DNA of 64,000 bases from Blastocladiella emersonii ATCC 22665 (GCA_025594325.1 JANHCV010000009.1:930001-994000), one strand, 5' to 3'. Counted from the first letter of the stretch, positions 20,774 through 32,901 are shown. The notes: generated by a model from the sequence alone, not told the origin. Made by a program: numbers and translations.

Positions 20774-23031
20774 CTAGCCCTCGGCGTTATGAAGAAGCTC
20801 ATGCAGCGCGTCCTTGTACTCGCGCGACTCAGTCGTCCGAGGCGCGGCGCGGCAGATTTCTTTGATCCGCTCGCGCACGCCGCCGCTCGCGAGGGGGCGG
20901 GAGGTCGTGCGCATCTTCACGACCAAGTTGGCAAACCAGCGTGCGTCCTTGACGCCCTCGAGCCAACCACCGGGCACCGCGCGCCAAAACGCGATTGCTA
21001 GCTTGGTCGGGTCGCCGTCGCTAAACTTGTCGATCATAAAGCTAGGCGCGGAGCAGAAGAGGACGCGAAAGACCTCGAGTAACGGGAATTCCACGGGCTG
21101 GCAAGTTGAGTGACATGGCGGCTCGCGCTTGCCCGGTTCAGCCCGCTTGCGGGCCGCGAGCCCGGCGAGCAGCGCGCTGTAAATCTTGCTCAACGCGGCT
21201 GGCGGAAGAGCACAAACAAGGCCGGGGAACTCGTTAACAAGGCACATAATTGTCCGAAGCCACGCTTGTTGCGACGTGAGGTCACAGCTGCCGCAGGTTG
21301 AGCAGTAGGGACTGAGCGGTGCCTCGTGGCGACCAGCTCAGCCGTCGATGTGGGCCATGATCAAGACCAGGAGAACCTGCGGTGCGCAACGAAGTGTGCG
21401 AATCGCTGATAATAGGGCCGAATTCGGGTAGTGAACGAGTGAAACGAATATCCAAGCCAAATGAGCGCAGTCCGCAGCGCTACACGCGGAGACAAAAGCC
21501 AAGGCCAAATCCTGGAGCGAAAAAATCGAGCGCTTTGCCGGGTCACTCGCGAAGATACGCTTGATCGGGCTGCTCGGTTGGTCTTTGCCGGACAGGTTGC
21601 GCACGATGTCCCTCGTAAACCACTCAGTGTCCGCTTGCGATCCCAAATAACCGCGCGCGGCGCGGAAAAAATTTACGGGACACGTTGAAGCGTACTCGGG
21701 TTCACTCATGCAGAGCTTAAACGCTACACGACGAGAAGATTCAACTCACATTAACTTACGAGCAATTCCCGTTGCACGGAAATCAGAAACGTACCGCAAA
21801 CAAGCGGGCCAACGAGCCGGCCGCGGAGCCGATAGAGGATAAAGTTGAGCGTGCAAGGGAGGCGTTGGCCCGCGGGAGCATAGGCCTGCAAGAGGAGGCG
21901 AGCCCACGAAAGGTCGGTCAAGAATCCGAAATAGTCGAGGACGGCGACCACGGGTTCAATGGCGATTCGACGGGCAAGGTTTTCCGCAAGATCGATATCA
22001 CAAAGCTCGAGCGACTCGCGCGCGGACGCTGAATGTTTTTGAAGCGCGTAGGAGAGCACGTCCGAATTCGGCAGGTCACACAGATGAAGAAAGATCGGAG
22101 CTCTGTCGAACTCGGCCGCCGCCGAACCAAACCAGTCGGCGCCAAAGATGATATCGAACATTCCACACATATCTCCTGCCGGGATATGGGCCAACCAAGG
22201 GTTGTCGGGATCAATGGCTTTCAATAATATGTCTTCGCGCTGAAGCAATTGGATGACGGTCCAGCGATGCATGCCGAAGCGGTTGAGCTCCCGGAAGGCA
22301 TGATGGTTCATGAGCATGCCGGTTACGAGGCCGAGAAAGTCGATGAAGCGCAAGGGCGGAGTCGTACGCCAATCTATGACGTGGGGGTTGAGCAAGGCAT
22401 TGGTGAGCCGCGAAAGGTTTGACCAATTGGTAGCTGGCAGAGTAAGGCCAAGGAGCTCGGGAAAGTGCTGCCGAACCTCGGAGAGTAAGCCAACGAGGGT
22501 TTGCGAGTCCAGATTAGCCGCTGCAATGACGAGTCCGCGAAGTAACGCGACGACGAGATACTCGGAATCTGTGGGATAAATATACGCGCATAGCGTTTGC
22601 ACAAGTGACGATGTGTCGAGAACTGGCTGGCGTCCTCGCTGAAGCCGAAGGAATTTACCAATCAAGAACTCTTGCAGGGCGCGAAAGACCGACGTTACAA
22701 AGGCATAATCGGCGTGCGATGATTCGACGCGTGGTCGGTTATACGACAGTTTGGATTCAAGGAACGTTCCACCGCTCATGCCGTAGTACTCCGATTCCTT
22801 GTCGATATCCAGGTCAATTTCGTAGTAGCTGCGTTCAAGGGCCCGATCGATCCATGAGAGCTTTACGGAACCAGACTTAAGCAATTCGGACAACTGTCCC
22901 GAGGCGGTAATCACATCGAGCCGCGGACGGGCGAGCTGCAAGACCGCGGTCGCAAGCTCGAAAGGGAGCGCGCTGAACTCGAGGCGGCGGCCGGCACATG
23001 AGGCAAGAGTTTCGGGTGGTCTAGTTTTCAT
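20774..23031 (-). pseudogene. Family I gene E: F-box-like protein, one in-frame TGA
   Basis: Exon 1 is 23031-21795, the intron 21794-21724 (71 nt, GTACGT donor, GTGTAG acceptor), exon 2 21723-20774; 728 residues interrupted only by TGA at 21340-21338. Across the stop the frame stays in register with the other copies: MAHIDG, stop, AGRHEAPLSPYCSTCGSC. The aligned position is Gln in C and Asn in D. Seen: SALPFELATAVLQLAR (F-box-like), LRFIDFLGLVTGMLMN, STCGSCDLTSQQAW, CHSTCQPVEFPLLE, FWRAVPGGWLEGVKDARWFA, EYKDALHELLH. Apart from the stop there is no visible decay, so inactivation is recent, or the codon is read through or misassembled. Confidence 0.75.
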
Positions 23032-23615
23032 TGCATAGAGTCTTACGTTGCATGTGCTTGCTGTCATGCTGTCATTCACAGCAGGGAGCGAGGTTACTTG
23101 AGGAGCGACAGCGAGTCGAAGACCTGGACGAAGGCCGCTGCGCCACTCACGGAGCATCAGCTGACTGTCTCCAAATTTTCGCGACGCGTCCATCCTCGTG
23201 TCGGAAACGCGAGCCACTCGCGCGATTCGTGTGCGGGTTACGAGCCAACCCCTCAGTGATCCGCTCGAACTAGCTACGTTCGCGGTCATGGCACGGATGA
23301 CCCAAGTCACAGTCATTTCGGCCTCACTGGCCCGCAAGCAGTGCTCGGGCGCCGAGCCACCTCGCTGTCCCCGACCTGCTCATGTCCATGGCGCGCCTCG
23401 CCGCTCACGATCACTAGTCCAGGGCTTTGCGCGGTGACGGTTTGTATGCAATCGCAAGCGATAACGAGATAGGACTAGGGGGGAGGGTCAAAAAGGTACA
23501 AGGGTGGGGATCGCGAGGGGAAGAGAGAGGTTGGAGGTACAGGTGGAGGTCGAGTCGAGTCTTCTAGGTGTAAGTCTTGAGGGTGGAGCGCGTGCGAGCG
23601 GAAGCGCACGCCAAA
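23032..23615. other. Spacer between gene E and the MAPKKK
   Basis: No gene is seen. On the minus strand an ATG lies 22 nt before the gene E start (A at 23053). ACGCGT at 23184-23189 is about 155 bp upstream. The left 200 bp before the MAPKKK stop is G-rich and probably its 3' region. Confidence 0.4.
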
Positions 23616-26600
23616 CTACTCGTGGGCGAACTTGGCGACGAAGCCCTTGTAGTCCCAGTTCGGGTCGGCGTGGACGACGAACGGGAGGTCGTACAGCTCG
23701 AGCGCGGTCGGGCGGCGGTCCGGATCGCTACATGAACACGTCAAGTCAGCAACTCGAAAGTCGATACCCAGCGCGCGCGAGGGAGCAACGTACATCTCAA
23801 AGCACTGCTCGAGGAACAACCGCGCCTCGTCCGAGATCGTCTCGGGGATCTCGGGTTTCTTGGCGGACCCGATGTGGTACATGGCGGCGATCTCGTTGAA
23901 CTTGGGCCACGGCCGGTTGCCCGTGCACATTTCGATGACGATGCAGCCAATGGACCAGATATCAACCTTGGCCGAATACCCGCGGCCGCGGACGACCTCG
24001 GGCGCCATCCAGTACACGGAGCCCTGGAGCGAGTGCTGCGAGTAGTAGTCGTAGGCGCCCTGCTGGTGCTGGCCGCCGCCCTGCGGGTTGCCGTTCTCGT
24101 CGTCGGCGCTCCCGCTGCCGCCACCGCCGCCCGCGCCGCCATCCATGCGCTTTGACAGGCCGAAATCCGAGATCTTGCACACGCCCTCGTCGTCGACGAG
24201 CACGTTGGCGCACTTGAGGTCGCGGTGCAGGATGCCGCACTCGTGGAGGTACGACACCCCCGACACAATCTGGCGCGTGAACATGGCCGTGAGCTCTTCC
24301 GGCAGACTCGTCCCGACGGTCGTGAGCAGCGACACGAGCGACCCGCCGGGCACGTACTCGAGGAACACGTTGAGCGTGTCCTTGGCGCGCTCGAACCCGA
24401 GGTAGTGCACGATATTCTCGTGCGACAGATCGCGCAGCAGCTCGATCTCGCGCTGCAGCGCCTCGAGCATGCTCTGGTGCTTCTTGCCCATGACCCCGCT
24501 CGCCGCGGGCACCTCGACCTGCTTGACGGCCATCATCTCGCCCGTCGCCATGGCGAGACCGAGGTACACGCGCCCGAACGAGCCCAGACCGATCAGCTCG
24601 CCCTTGGTCCACTGGAACGGCGACTCGCCGTCGGCCAGCGTCGCGGACGTGACGGGGCCAGCCGCGGACGCGGACGCGGACGCGGACGCGGTAACGATCT
24701 CGCCGCCAATCGCCGCGGCGCCCGCACTCGGCGCACGGTGCAGGAGCGCGGCCGCGGCAGGCGCGTGCGCGTCGTCGGCGGACCCCGTCGAGATCGTGTA
24801 CGGCGCGTTGGGCAGGTCGGACGTGTTGATCATGGGCGGCGGCGCCGGCATCGTGCGGCGGCGGCTGACGGCCGCGTTGGCCGCGCCCTCGGCGATCGGC
24901 GACAGCGTGAGGCCCGCGAGCGCGTCCACCGCCGCGTCCGTGACGACCGTCGGCGGGGACGCGGTCGCGGGCGCCGGCGGCGACCCACCGCTCGCGTTGC
25001 TCCGCGACGGCGACACCCCACCCCCGCCGCTGGCGCCGCGGCGCGCCTGGCCCTTGAGGTGCGGGAGGTACGTCGACCGCGCCTGGAGCGCGGAGAAAAG
25101 CGACTCGGGGTCGGCAGCGAGCGCGGCGACCGTCGACGCGTCGTCGAGCGGGGACCCGGCCTGCGTGTTCGTACTGCTCCCGGGGGACGTCGTCGTGACG
25201 ATGGGCGGCGGCGGGACCGCGGGCGTCGACGCGGTGCGCGGCGGGATCCGCAGCACGCCTTTCGTGCGCACGGGCGGGAGCGCGGGCGGCGCCGGTTCGA
25301 CACCAGCTGGCGCGCCCTGCTGCGACCCCGAAAGCCGCGCGGCGCGGATCGTGCCGCCCGGGTTGGCGAGCCCGCGGCCGATGGTCCGGCGCAGCACGTC
25401 CGGGTTGGCCGACGGGAAGAAGATGTCCAGGTTCTCGGCGATCGCCTCGGTGCGCGGGCGGTCCGCGACGGATAGACCCGAGTCGCGGTTCGCCGTGTGC
25501 CGGCCCCAGCCGGCCGGGTGCGGGCGCAGCTGGCTCGCGGGCGCGGGCGGCGCTGGGTCGTCAGAAGACGGCGGCGCATCGGCGGGCGAAGGCGACGCGT
25601 CGTGGTGCTCGGCGGCGGGCGCGACCACGGGCGACGCAAAGTGTTCGCCGGTCCCCGAATCGGGCGGCGTCGCGAGATGCTGGTGGTGCTGGTGCTCGCG
25701 GTGCTGCTGCTGCGCGAGATGCCGCATCTGCTGCTGCTGGAGCATCGCGGCGGGCGACGGCGTCGGGATCGCGGGTGCGGGACCCGCCGGGCTCTGGCCT
25801 GCGGGCGTCGGCGCGCGCAACGAGCCAGGCGCGGGCGACCCGTTTCGCGCTGGCTGCTGCCCGTGCCCCTGCCCCTGCTGGAATGGGAAAAAGTAGTGCG
25901 GCGCCTGGTCGCCGCGCGTCAGGAGCACCGGCTCGTGTCCCGCGGCGGCGGCAGCGGGCGAAGGCGAAACACCGCGCGGCGCGGGCGACGGCCAGCGGAC
26001 CGGGATCTCGATGCCGCTGTCCTCGGCGGGCGGCAGCGACGCCTTGCGGTGGTACTGCGCGTGGTGCAGGAGGTGCGAGGGCGTCGCGGGCGAGGTCCCC
26101 GGCGCTGCTGCGCCGGCAGCGGCTGGTGGCGGCGCGCCCGGCTGCGGCGTGTACGCGAGCGACTCCTTGCGCGGCAGGAAGACGGCTTTCGCGTGCATCT
26201 GCGCGGGCGCCGAGCGCGTCGACATGGCCGAGACGGGGGTCGCCTGGCGGTGCGGGTGGTGGAGGTGTGGACCAGTGCCGTGGACAGCGGCAGCGATGGG
26301 CGCAACCGTAGCCGACTGTGGGGACGCGGCGACGGCGTAGATGGGCGTGCCGCTCGGGCTGTAGGCGACGGGGCCTGGCATCGGCTGCTGCGTGTACTTG
26401 TACGACTCGCCGCGCGGCTGCACGCGCGGCGGGCCGGGCGGGGCAAACATGAGGCCGGCCTGGCCGTGGTACACCTGCTGCTGTTGGGGATGCTGCTGCG
26501 GGTGGTAGTAGTACTGCGGCGGCGCCGTGACGACGGCGTAGGGCCTGGGTTGTGGTGGCGACTGCTGCTGCGGCGACGCCGAGAGCATGTAGGGCGCGAA

Positions 26601-27282
26601 CTGCTGCTGCTGCTGTTGTGGGTACTGCTGCTGCTGCTGCTGTTGGAGGTACACGGGCTGGTACACCTGCTGCTGCTGCTGCATGGTTGGCGGCGGACCG
26701 ACAGCGAGGCGGTGCGGCGAGGGCTCGCGCGGATTCGCGATCGGGTAGTAGACGGGGTCAGCCGCGGTAGGAGGAGCGGCGGCGGCGGCGCGCGACTTTT
26801 TCAGGAACTTGCCGTACTGCGACTTGAGCTCCTTGAGGGCGATCATGAAGCGGGCGCGCTCCGAGAGGGCCGTGACCTGGAACTGCTCGAGCAGCACGTC
26901 CTGGGTGATGTTGAGCAGCTGGGTGCCGTTGACCTGGTAGTCTACGGAGCAGAAGGGCATGGTACGGCGGCGATGGCGATGGCGACGAGGGCGACAAGGT
27001 TTGGGAGGAGAGTTAGTGGCCGAGGGCGAGGGTCGAGCGGTAGAGCTCGAGCGGCGCGGCGGCGGCCCGTGCGGCGGGCCTCGTGCCGTGTATCAGGATG
27101 TGCGACGAGGCTGACGGTGGCGGCGCGCGCGGTCGCGCTCAGCGCACGGCCGACGGCGCGCAGCTCTCGAGGGCAGGCAAGCATAGCGTACCGTAGAAGA
27201 GGCGGCGGTAGCCCGTGAGGCGGTTCTCGACGAGCCACTGGTCGACCCTTGCGGGCGTCCAGTTGCCGACGTCCATCATCAT
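23616..27282 (-). CDS. MAP kinase kinase kinase with N-terminal SAM domain (Ste11/Bck1 class)
   Basis: Exon 1 is 27282-27192, the intron 26942-27191 (250 nt, much longer than its neighbours), exon 2 26941-23794, intron 23793-23728 (66 nt), exon 3 23727-23616; 1116 residues. The SAM domain is split by intron 1 (WTPARVDQWLVENRLTGY, then YQVNGTQLLNITQDVL). A long Gln/Pro/Ala-rich disordered region follows. The kinase domain covers about residues 805-1095: Gly loop GLGSFGRVY, Lys in MMAVKQVEV, ILHRDLKCANVL, ISDFGLSKRM, SLQGSVYWMAPEVV and DIWSIGCIVIEMCTG. Such kinases head pheromone, osmotic or cell-wall-integrity MAPK cascades. I cannot separate Ste11/Byr2 from Bck1 by eye. The short last exon gives IDPDRRPTALELYDLPF. 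Confidence 0.88.
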
Positions 27283-28757
27283 GGCGGCTCAGGCGCAGCT
27301 GGCAGGGCACCGGACGGCGACGGCAAGGCGCGGGTGCAGGTGAAGTGAAGCACGTCGCAGGGTGCAGCGGGCGGGGCTGGGTGGCCGCCGTCGGTCGAGT
27401 CGGTGGTGGTGATGGCACGGCGGGGCCTGCGATGCCGAGTCGAGCCCGGTGTTGATGCGGAGCGTAGCGAGTGGTGCGGCGAGGCGAATGCACCTAGTCG
27501 ACGGCGAGGCAGCGCTCTCCCGGACTGGTTGTTGGAGTGGGTCGCAGGAGCGCAGGCGGTGGAGGTGTGGCACCTCGAGGCAGCGGCAGCCAGGCGATGC
27601 AGACGGCGGGCGGAGCGGAGAATGAACGCCTGCCGCAAGCGAGCAAACGAGCGGGTGCGGTCGGTCGATGCACTGGGGCCGAGGCGCGGGCGAACGGCCC
27701 GAGGGCCCGGTACGATGCGAGGACCAAGGCCGAGCCGGCGGGGCACGGCAGGGCACGGCGAAGATTGGCGGGCGTAGTGGCGCTTGAGAGGCTGAACGGG
27801 CCGAGCGAGATGGCGATGCAACCGAGATGAAGGAAGGTGGGACGAGCCAAGGTCGGCGACCCAGTGGAGCACGCGGAGGTGGCTCCACCACGGCTCATTA
27901 TGACGTGAATACGGGCCATTGCGAGTATCCCGATGGCTATCTTAGACGCGGACGCCCGCACGGCTGCGAGTGCGGTGCGGCGCAGCCATTGGCGCGCCGC
28001 TGAACGAACGAAGGGGCGCCCAGCCACGGCGTCGGCGTCGGCGTGCCGATGATCGCCGGCCGGTCGTCGAGAAGCGTTGAGCGAGTGCGGGGTGGCGCAG
28101 CCGGCTCGTCGGATGCATGCAAAAGTGTCTCCGGTCGTTTCGGGTCGGGGCGCGTGCGCACGCGGCGGTCACGCGGCCGCCGGTTCGCGCGCGTTTTGGC
28201 GGACGTGCGGGTGGGAGACGCGTCGCGCGAAAGACGGAGACTTCGTCTCGCACTCGTCCCCTCCGCCCTCTAGACACGCGGCGGATCGCACATCTCTCTC
28301 ACACGCACACGGACACGCGCCTCACGAGTGCACGCGTCGCGTCGCGCGCCCCGCCACCCGCCGCCCCTCGCCGTCCCCCTCGCGCCCGCGCCGTGCCCTC
28401 GCTGCTGCCCTGCTACGCTGCCGCGCTTACCCTTAGACACCGCATTGCACCGGGTCGCCGACACACGCGCACCACACGCATCCGTCCGCCCGCGCGACTC
28501 GCCGGCCCCCCATCCGCTCGCTCGCCACTCGACGCGGCGCAGCCCGGCCTCATCTGCCCGCCCCTCTCGCTGCCCTCGCTCGCTCGCTCGCGTCCGTGGC
28601 GCAACGCGTTCTCGCCCGCCTGCGCTGCGCACCCGACTGCTAGCTGCGCGCGTGACGACGCTTTTCGACTCTCTGGGCCTCGCTCTCCGACCCTCGACTT
28701 TGCGCTCTACCTGTCGGTCAGTCGCCGTCATCACGCACCACGACCACCACCACCACC
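27283..28757. promoter_or_regulatory. Divergent promoter region between MAPKKK and glucosyltransferase genes
   Basis: About 1.5 kb with no supported gene despite many GC-driven open frames. The right part (28.27-28.74 kb) is C/T-rich on the plus strand, typical of a basidiomycete 5' leader before the start at 28758. I saw no TATA box. Confidence 0.5.
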
Positions 28758-31700
28758 ATGTCGCCCAGCTTCTTCACGTCGCAGGCGCTGCTCGCCGAGG
28801 ACCTGCTGCTCGCCGTCGCCGTCGTCTGGTGCACCTTCTGCTACCTTGTCACGGCTGCCGGTGTCTACATCAGGTGCGCTCCCTCTTCGGGCTGACGCAC
28901 GCCGTTGCTGAACTGACCAGCGCGCTGCGCCTTGCACGTGTGTGGCACCCCCCGTGCAGCTACAAAAAGTACGGCCCCGAGAACGCGGCCGCCCCGCCCG
29001 CTGCCTTCCCGCCGTCCTCCTTGTCGTTTACCGATGAGCGGAGGCCGCCGACCCACGCCGCCGCCGCTCCCGGCCTGCCGACCATCTCGGACCCGCACGC
29101 GCCCGTCACGACCTCCCCACCACCACCGCCCGCCGCTGCCTCGACCGACGACCTGCTCGCGCCGGCGCTCCCGCGCGTCTCGATCCTGCGCCCGCTCAAG
29201 GGGCTCGACACCAACATCGAGCGCAACCTCGACGCGTGCTTCCACCTCGAGTACCCGCGCGCCTGCATCGAGATCATCTTCTGCGTCGCCGACCACGCCG
29301 ACCCCGTCATCCCGCTCGTCCACGACCTCATGCGCCGCTACGCCCGCTTTGACATCAAGCTCTACGTCGGTGCGCGCTCTACTCTTCCGTCCTGCTCGCT
29401 CCGCGACTGACATTGACCTCGGAACGGACTAGGCGAGGCCATCGTCGGCATCAACCCGAAAATCAACAACCTGATCCGCGGCTACGACGCGGCGCGCCAC
29501 GACATCGTGTGGGTGCTCGATAGCAACATCTGGGTCGCCCCGCAAACGCTGATGCGCAGCGTCGCCGCGCTGTCGCAGCCGGGCATCGGCCTCGTGCACC
29601 ACCTGCCCGTCGGCATCCAGCCCAAATCCTTCGGGTCGCAGCTCGAGTACTTTTTCCTCAACGTAGTCCACGCGCGCGTCTACCTCGGCATCAACTGGCT
29701 CGCGCCCGCGAGCTGCGTCATTGGCAAATCGACCTTATTCCGGCGCTCAGACCTCGCCCTGTGCGGCGGCCTGCGCGCCTTCGGCAAGTACATGGCCGAG
29801 GACAACATGGTCGGTCAGGCGCTGTGGGACCTCGGCCTGCGCCACGCCATGACGCCCGACCGCGCATGGCAGGCCCTCGGCAACATGTCGGCCGCCGACT
29901 TCTTCTCGCGCCGCCAGCGGTGGGGCCGCATCCGCAAGTACACGGTCCGCGTCGCCACCGCCGTCGAACCATTCACCGAGTGCCTGATCCTCTCGGGAAT
30001 CTTCGCGTGCGTCGTCCGCGCGCTCTGGACCCGCGCGCTGCTCCCCCTTGCCGCCGCGCTCGCCTCGGGCGGGTACCCCTCCCTCGCCGCGACGACCGCC
30101 GCGGTCGCGGACCTCGTACCCCCATTCCCGCTCCTGTACGCCGTCCACGCGGCCGCGTGGTTCTGGGCCGACTGGGCCGTCGCGTGCAACGTCGCGCACC
30201 ACGCCCGGCTCCCGTTCCCCGCGTTCGCCGCCGCCTGGCTCGTCCGCGAAATCACCGCGCTCCCGACCTACGTCTGGGCCGTCACCGGGTCGACCGTCGC
30301 GTGGCGCGACTGCTTGTACGAGCTGCGCCGCGGCGGGACCGTCGAGCTCGCGTCTGACGCAGCCGCGAAACGCGCGGGCGGACGGCCTGCCGCCGCGGTT
30401 GTCGGCAAGAAGCGGGTCGAGGAGACGCCGCTCTCTGTGCACCAGTCCGCGGGTGCGGCGGCCGCTGCAGCGTCATCGCGCGTCACCCCGCCTGTCGTCC
30501 CGAAACCGACTGCGGTGCCCGAGAAGGAGACGGACGCGTTCCGCAAGTCGGGCCGCGTCGTCGAGCGGTTCGGGTACGCTGCCGATCCTGCTGCGCCACC
30601 GCCACCACCACCCGTCGTCGACGTGCCGCGCGTCGCCGTCACCCACGTCCAGCTCCCGCCGTCGCCGCCAACGTCCGCGTCTGGGTCGGACGGCAACGTG
30701 TCGGACCTCGACGTCGAGGACACCAAGGACACGGCGGGCGCGGATCAAGCGCCGCCGCCGCGGCACCCGCTCGCGGCGCAGACCGTGTATCTCGCCGGCG
30801 GGACCAAGTCCCGGGCAGCAGTCGCGCTCCCGCCGTCCCCGCCACCCTCGCCGCTACCGCCCGCCGAGTACCCCGGCCCACTCGTCGACCTCGGCCGCAC
30901 GCTCGTGCTGACCGCGGCGGCGGTCGTGATATGGGCCGCAATCCAGCTGATGCTGTCGTTCATGATCGCCATCTACGCGCTGGCCGCCGTGTTCCGGTTC
31001 CCGCTGCTCGACCTCCGCGGCTACCTGCTCGCGGTCCTCGATAAGGCCGCGCGCGACTTCCCATCGCGCGTCGCGAAACCCCTGTCGGCGCTCGACCGCT
31101 TGGTCTTCGGCGTCAGCCTCGTGTCGATCCGGATCCTCGCGACCTTCATCCCCGCAGGCCACCGCGCGTTCCCGCCCGCGCTCCTCGCGCGCCCCGCCGA
31201 CCTCCTGCCGTCGCGCGAGTACTTTTGCGCGTACGAGCGGCACAAGTACCGCGTGCGCGTCCTCGACCTCGTGATGCACGGGTTCGACCCGCTCATGTTC
31301 GAGCCGGGGAATCTCGCCGCGAAGCGCGGCCGCATCGCGCTCGTCCCTGGACTTCTCCCGTCTGGGGAAGCGCAGTGGGACGGCGGGTTCGGGGTCGTCG
31401 AGATCGTAAGGCAGGGGATCGCGGTGCTGGGGATGGCTTTGGCCGCGGGCGCGGGGAACAGCTACGGCCAGGTGCAGATGCAGCAGATGGTCGCGCTCGC
31501 GGGGCAGACCGAGACTGCGGCCGCGGCCGCCGCCGCTGGCGGGCACAAGGGTAAGGGCCGCGGGGCCGCGGCAAGGAAGGCCGCGCGGCAGCAGGTGCAC
31601 GTAGCGGCGGGACCGTCGCTGGCCCCCGTCGTGTCACCGACTCCCGTGGCACCGGCTCCCGTGGTCCCCGCGGCGGCGGCATCGGCATCGGCGCCCAAGG

Positions 31701-32704
31701 CCAAGCAGGTGCCGACACAGCAGCCCGCCGTCAAGCGGCCGCCTACTCCCGCCGGCGCCAAGCGGGCGGCCCGCGCCACGACCGTCCCCGCGGCGGTCGC
31801 GGTACCGTCCGTCGACGTCGCGGCCGCGCAGGCCGCCGAGGTCCCGCCGTCGCTGCCCACGCCGACACAGGAAACGCCGACCGCGACCCACGTCGTCGAG
31901 CCCGTGTGCTGCGCCAAGACCGAGGTGAACTCGGTCGCTGTCCAACCCGCCGCCGCAGTCGTCGATGCACCAGCTGCTTCCGCGACACAATCACCGGCGC
32001 CGCCACCCGCTGTACTCGATGCCGCCGTACCTCCCGCACCCGCGCCAGCGCAACGCCCGCTCAGCGTGTCCGCATCGACCGCGTCCCTCGCGTCCTCGAC
32101 CTCCCCCTCCTCGTCGCTGACCTCCTTATCGGTCGGCCCCGCTACCACTACCAGCAGCACCACTACCGCCGCCGCCCGCCCACGCCGCGGCCGGCAATCG
32201 TCCAAGACCGTGATCATGCTGCCCGAGACCCCGACCACCGCCGCCGAGGCCGACGCGTACGCGGTCCCGCGCCGCCTCGCGGCCTCCGTGTCCGCGGCGG
32301 CGGCCGCCGTCGAGGCCAAGCAGCAGAACGAGCGCCGGCACAACCCGATCCCCGGCTACCCGCAGCTCCGCGAGGCGCGACGCCGCGCGGCTGGCGGATA
32401 CACGGTGTCTCCGTCCGCGACGGGCGAGCCGTCGGCGGCTGCGGCCAGGCCACGGCGTCGCGTGGTTTCCGCAACGCCGGCGGCGGCAGTGGCGGGAGAC
32501 GACACGTGCGCCGAGGCGGCCAAGTCGGATTCCGCAGTCGGCGCGTGGCTCGCGTCCGCCAACGGGTCCAAGACCGCGGCCCTGTCGGCCACGGCGCCGA
32601 TGGGCGAGTGCGCCATCGAGAGCGTCCGCGGACTCGCAGCGCGGCGCGCGCGGACCGGGACGGCTGATGGGCAGCGGCCCGCGGTGGCCGTGGCGCGCGT
32701 GTGA
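28758..32704 (+). CDS. Ceramide glucosyltransferase with a long C-terminal extension
   Basis: Exons 28758-28873, 28960-29369 and 29433-32704 (introns 86 and 63 nt) give 1265 residues. An N-terminal membrane helix (LLLAVAVVWCTFCYLVTAAGVYI) precedes a GT21-type catalytic domain: VSILRPLKGLDTNIERNL (D1, about residue 115), VWVLDSNIWV (D2, about 204), FGKYMAEDNMVG (D3, about 297) and the RRQRWGR motif (about 335). More hydrophobic helices follow to about residue 450. The enzyme moves glucose from UDP-glucose to ceramide in the Golgi/ER, making glucosylceramide. Fungal homologues are often 500-600 residues. Here about 650 further residues follow: Pro/Ala-rich linkers, another hydrophobic stretch (LTAAAVVIWAAIQLMLSF) and a low-complexity tail in one uninterrupted exon. 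Confidence 0.88.
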
Positions 32705-32901
32705 TGTTTGACGGGAGTGAGAGATACCATAGCTGTTGAGGCGGGATACATACTTTCAATTGCATGACATGCGTGTTCCCGGAACAGGCCGAGGTGGGTG
32801 ACACGAGGAACGCAGGTTTGCAGGACGCGAGATGAACACCGCGCCCCTGCCTTCGCCTCTCGCACTCGATTGCGATCCAGTATAGACGAGCTGACTGCTC
32901 A

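Noticed and set aside
24225-25896. Long plus-strand ORFs antisense to the MAPKKK
   Set aside because: They are shadows of a GC-rich, low-complexity coding region; composition is Arg/Gly-rich with no domain.
31462-32343. Minus-strand ORF antisense to the glucosyltransferase tail
   Set aside because: Ala/Gly/Val shadow of repetitive coding; no start context or motif.
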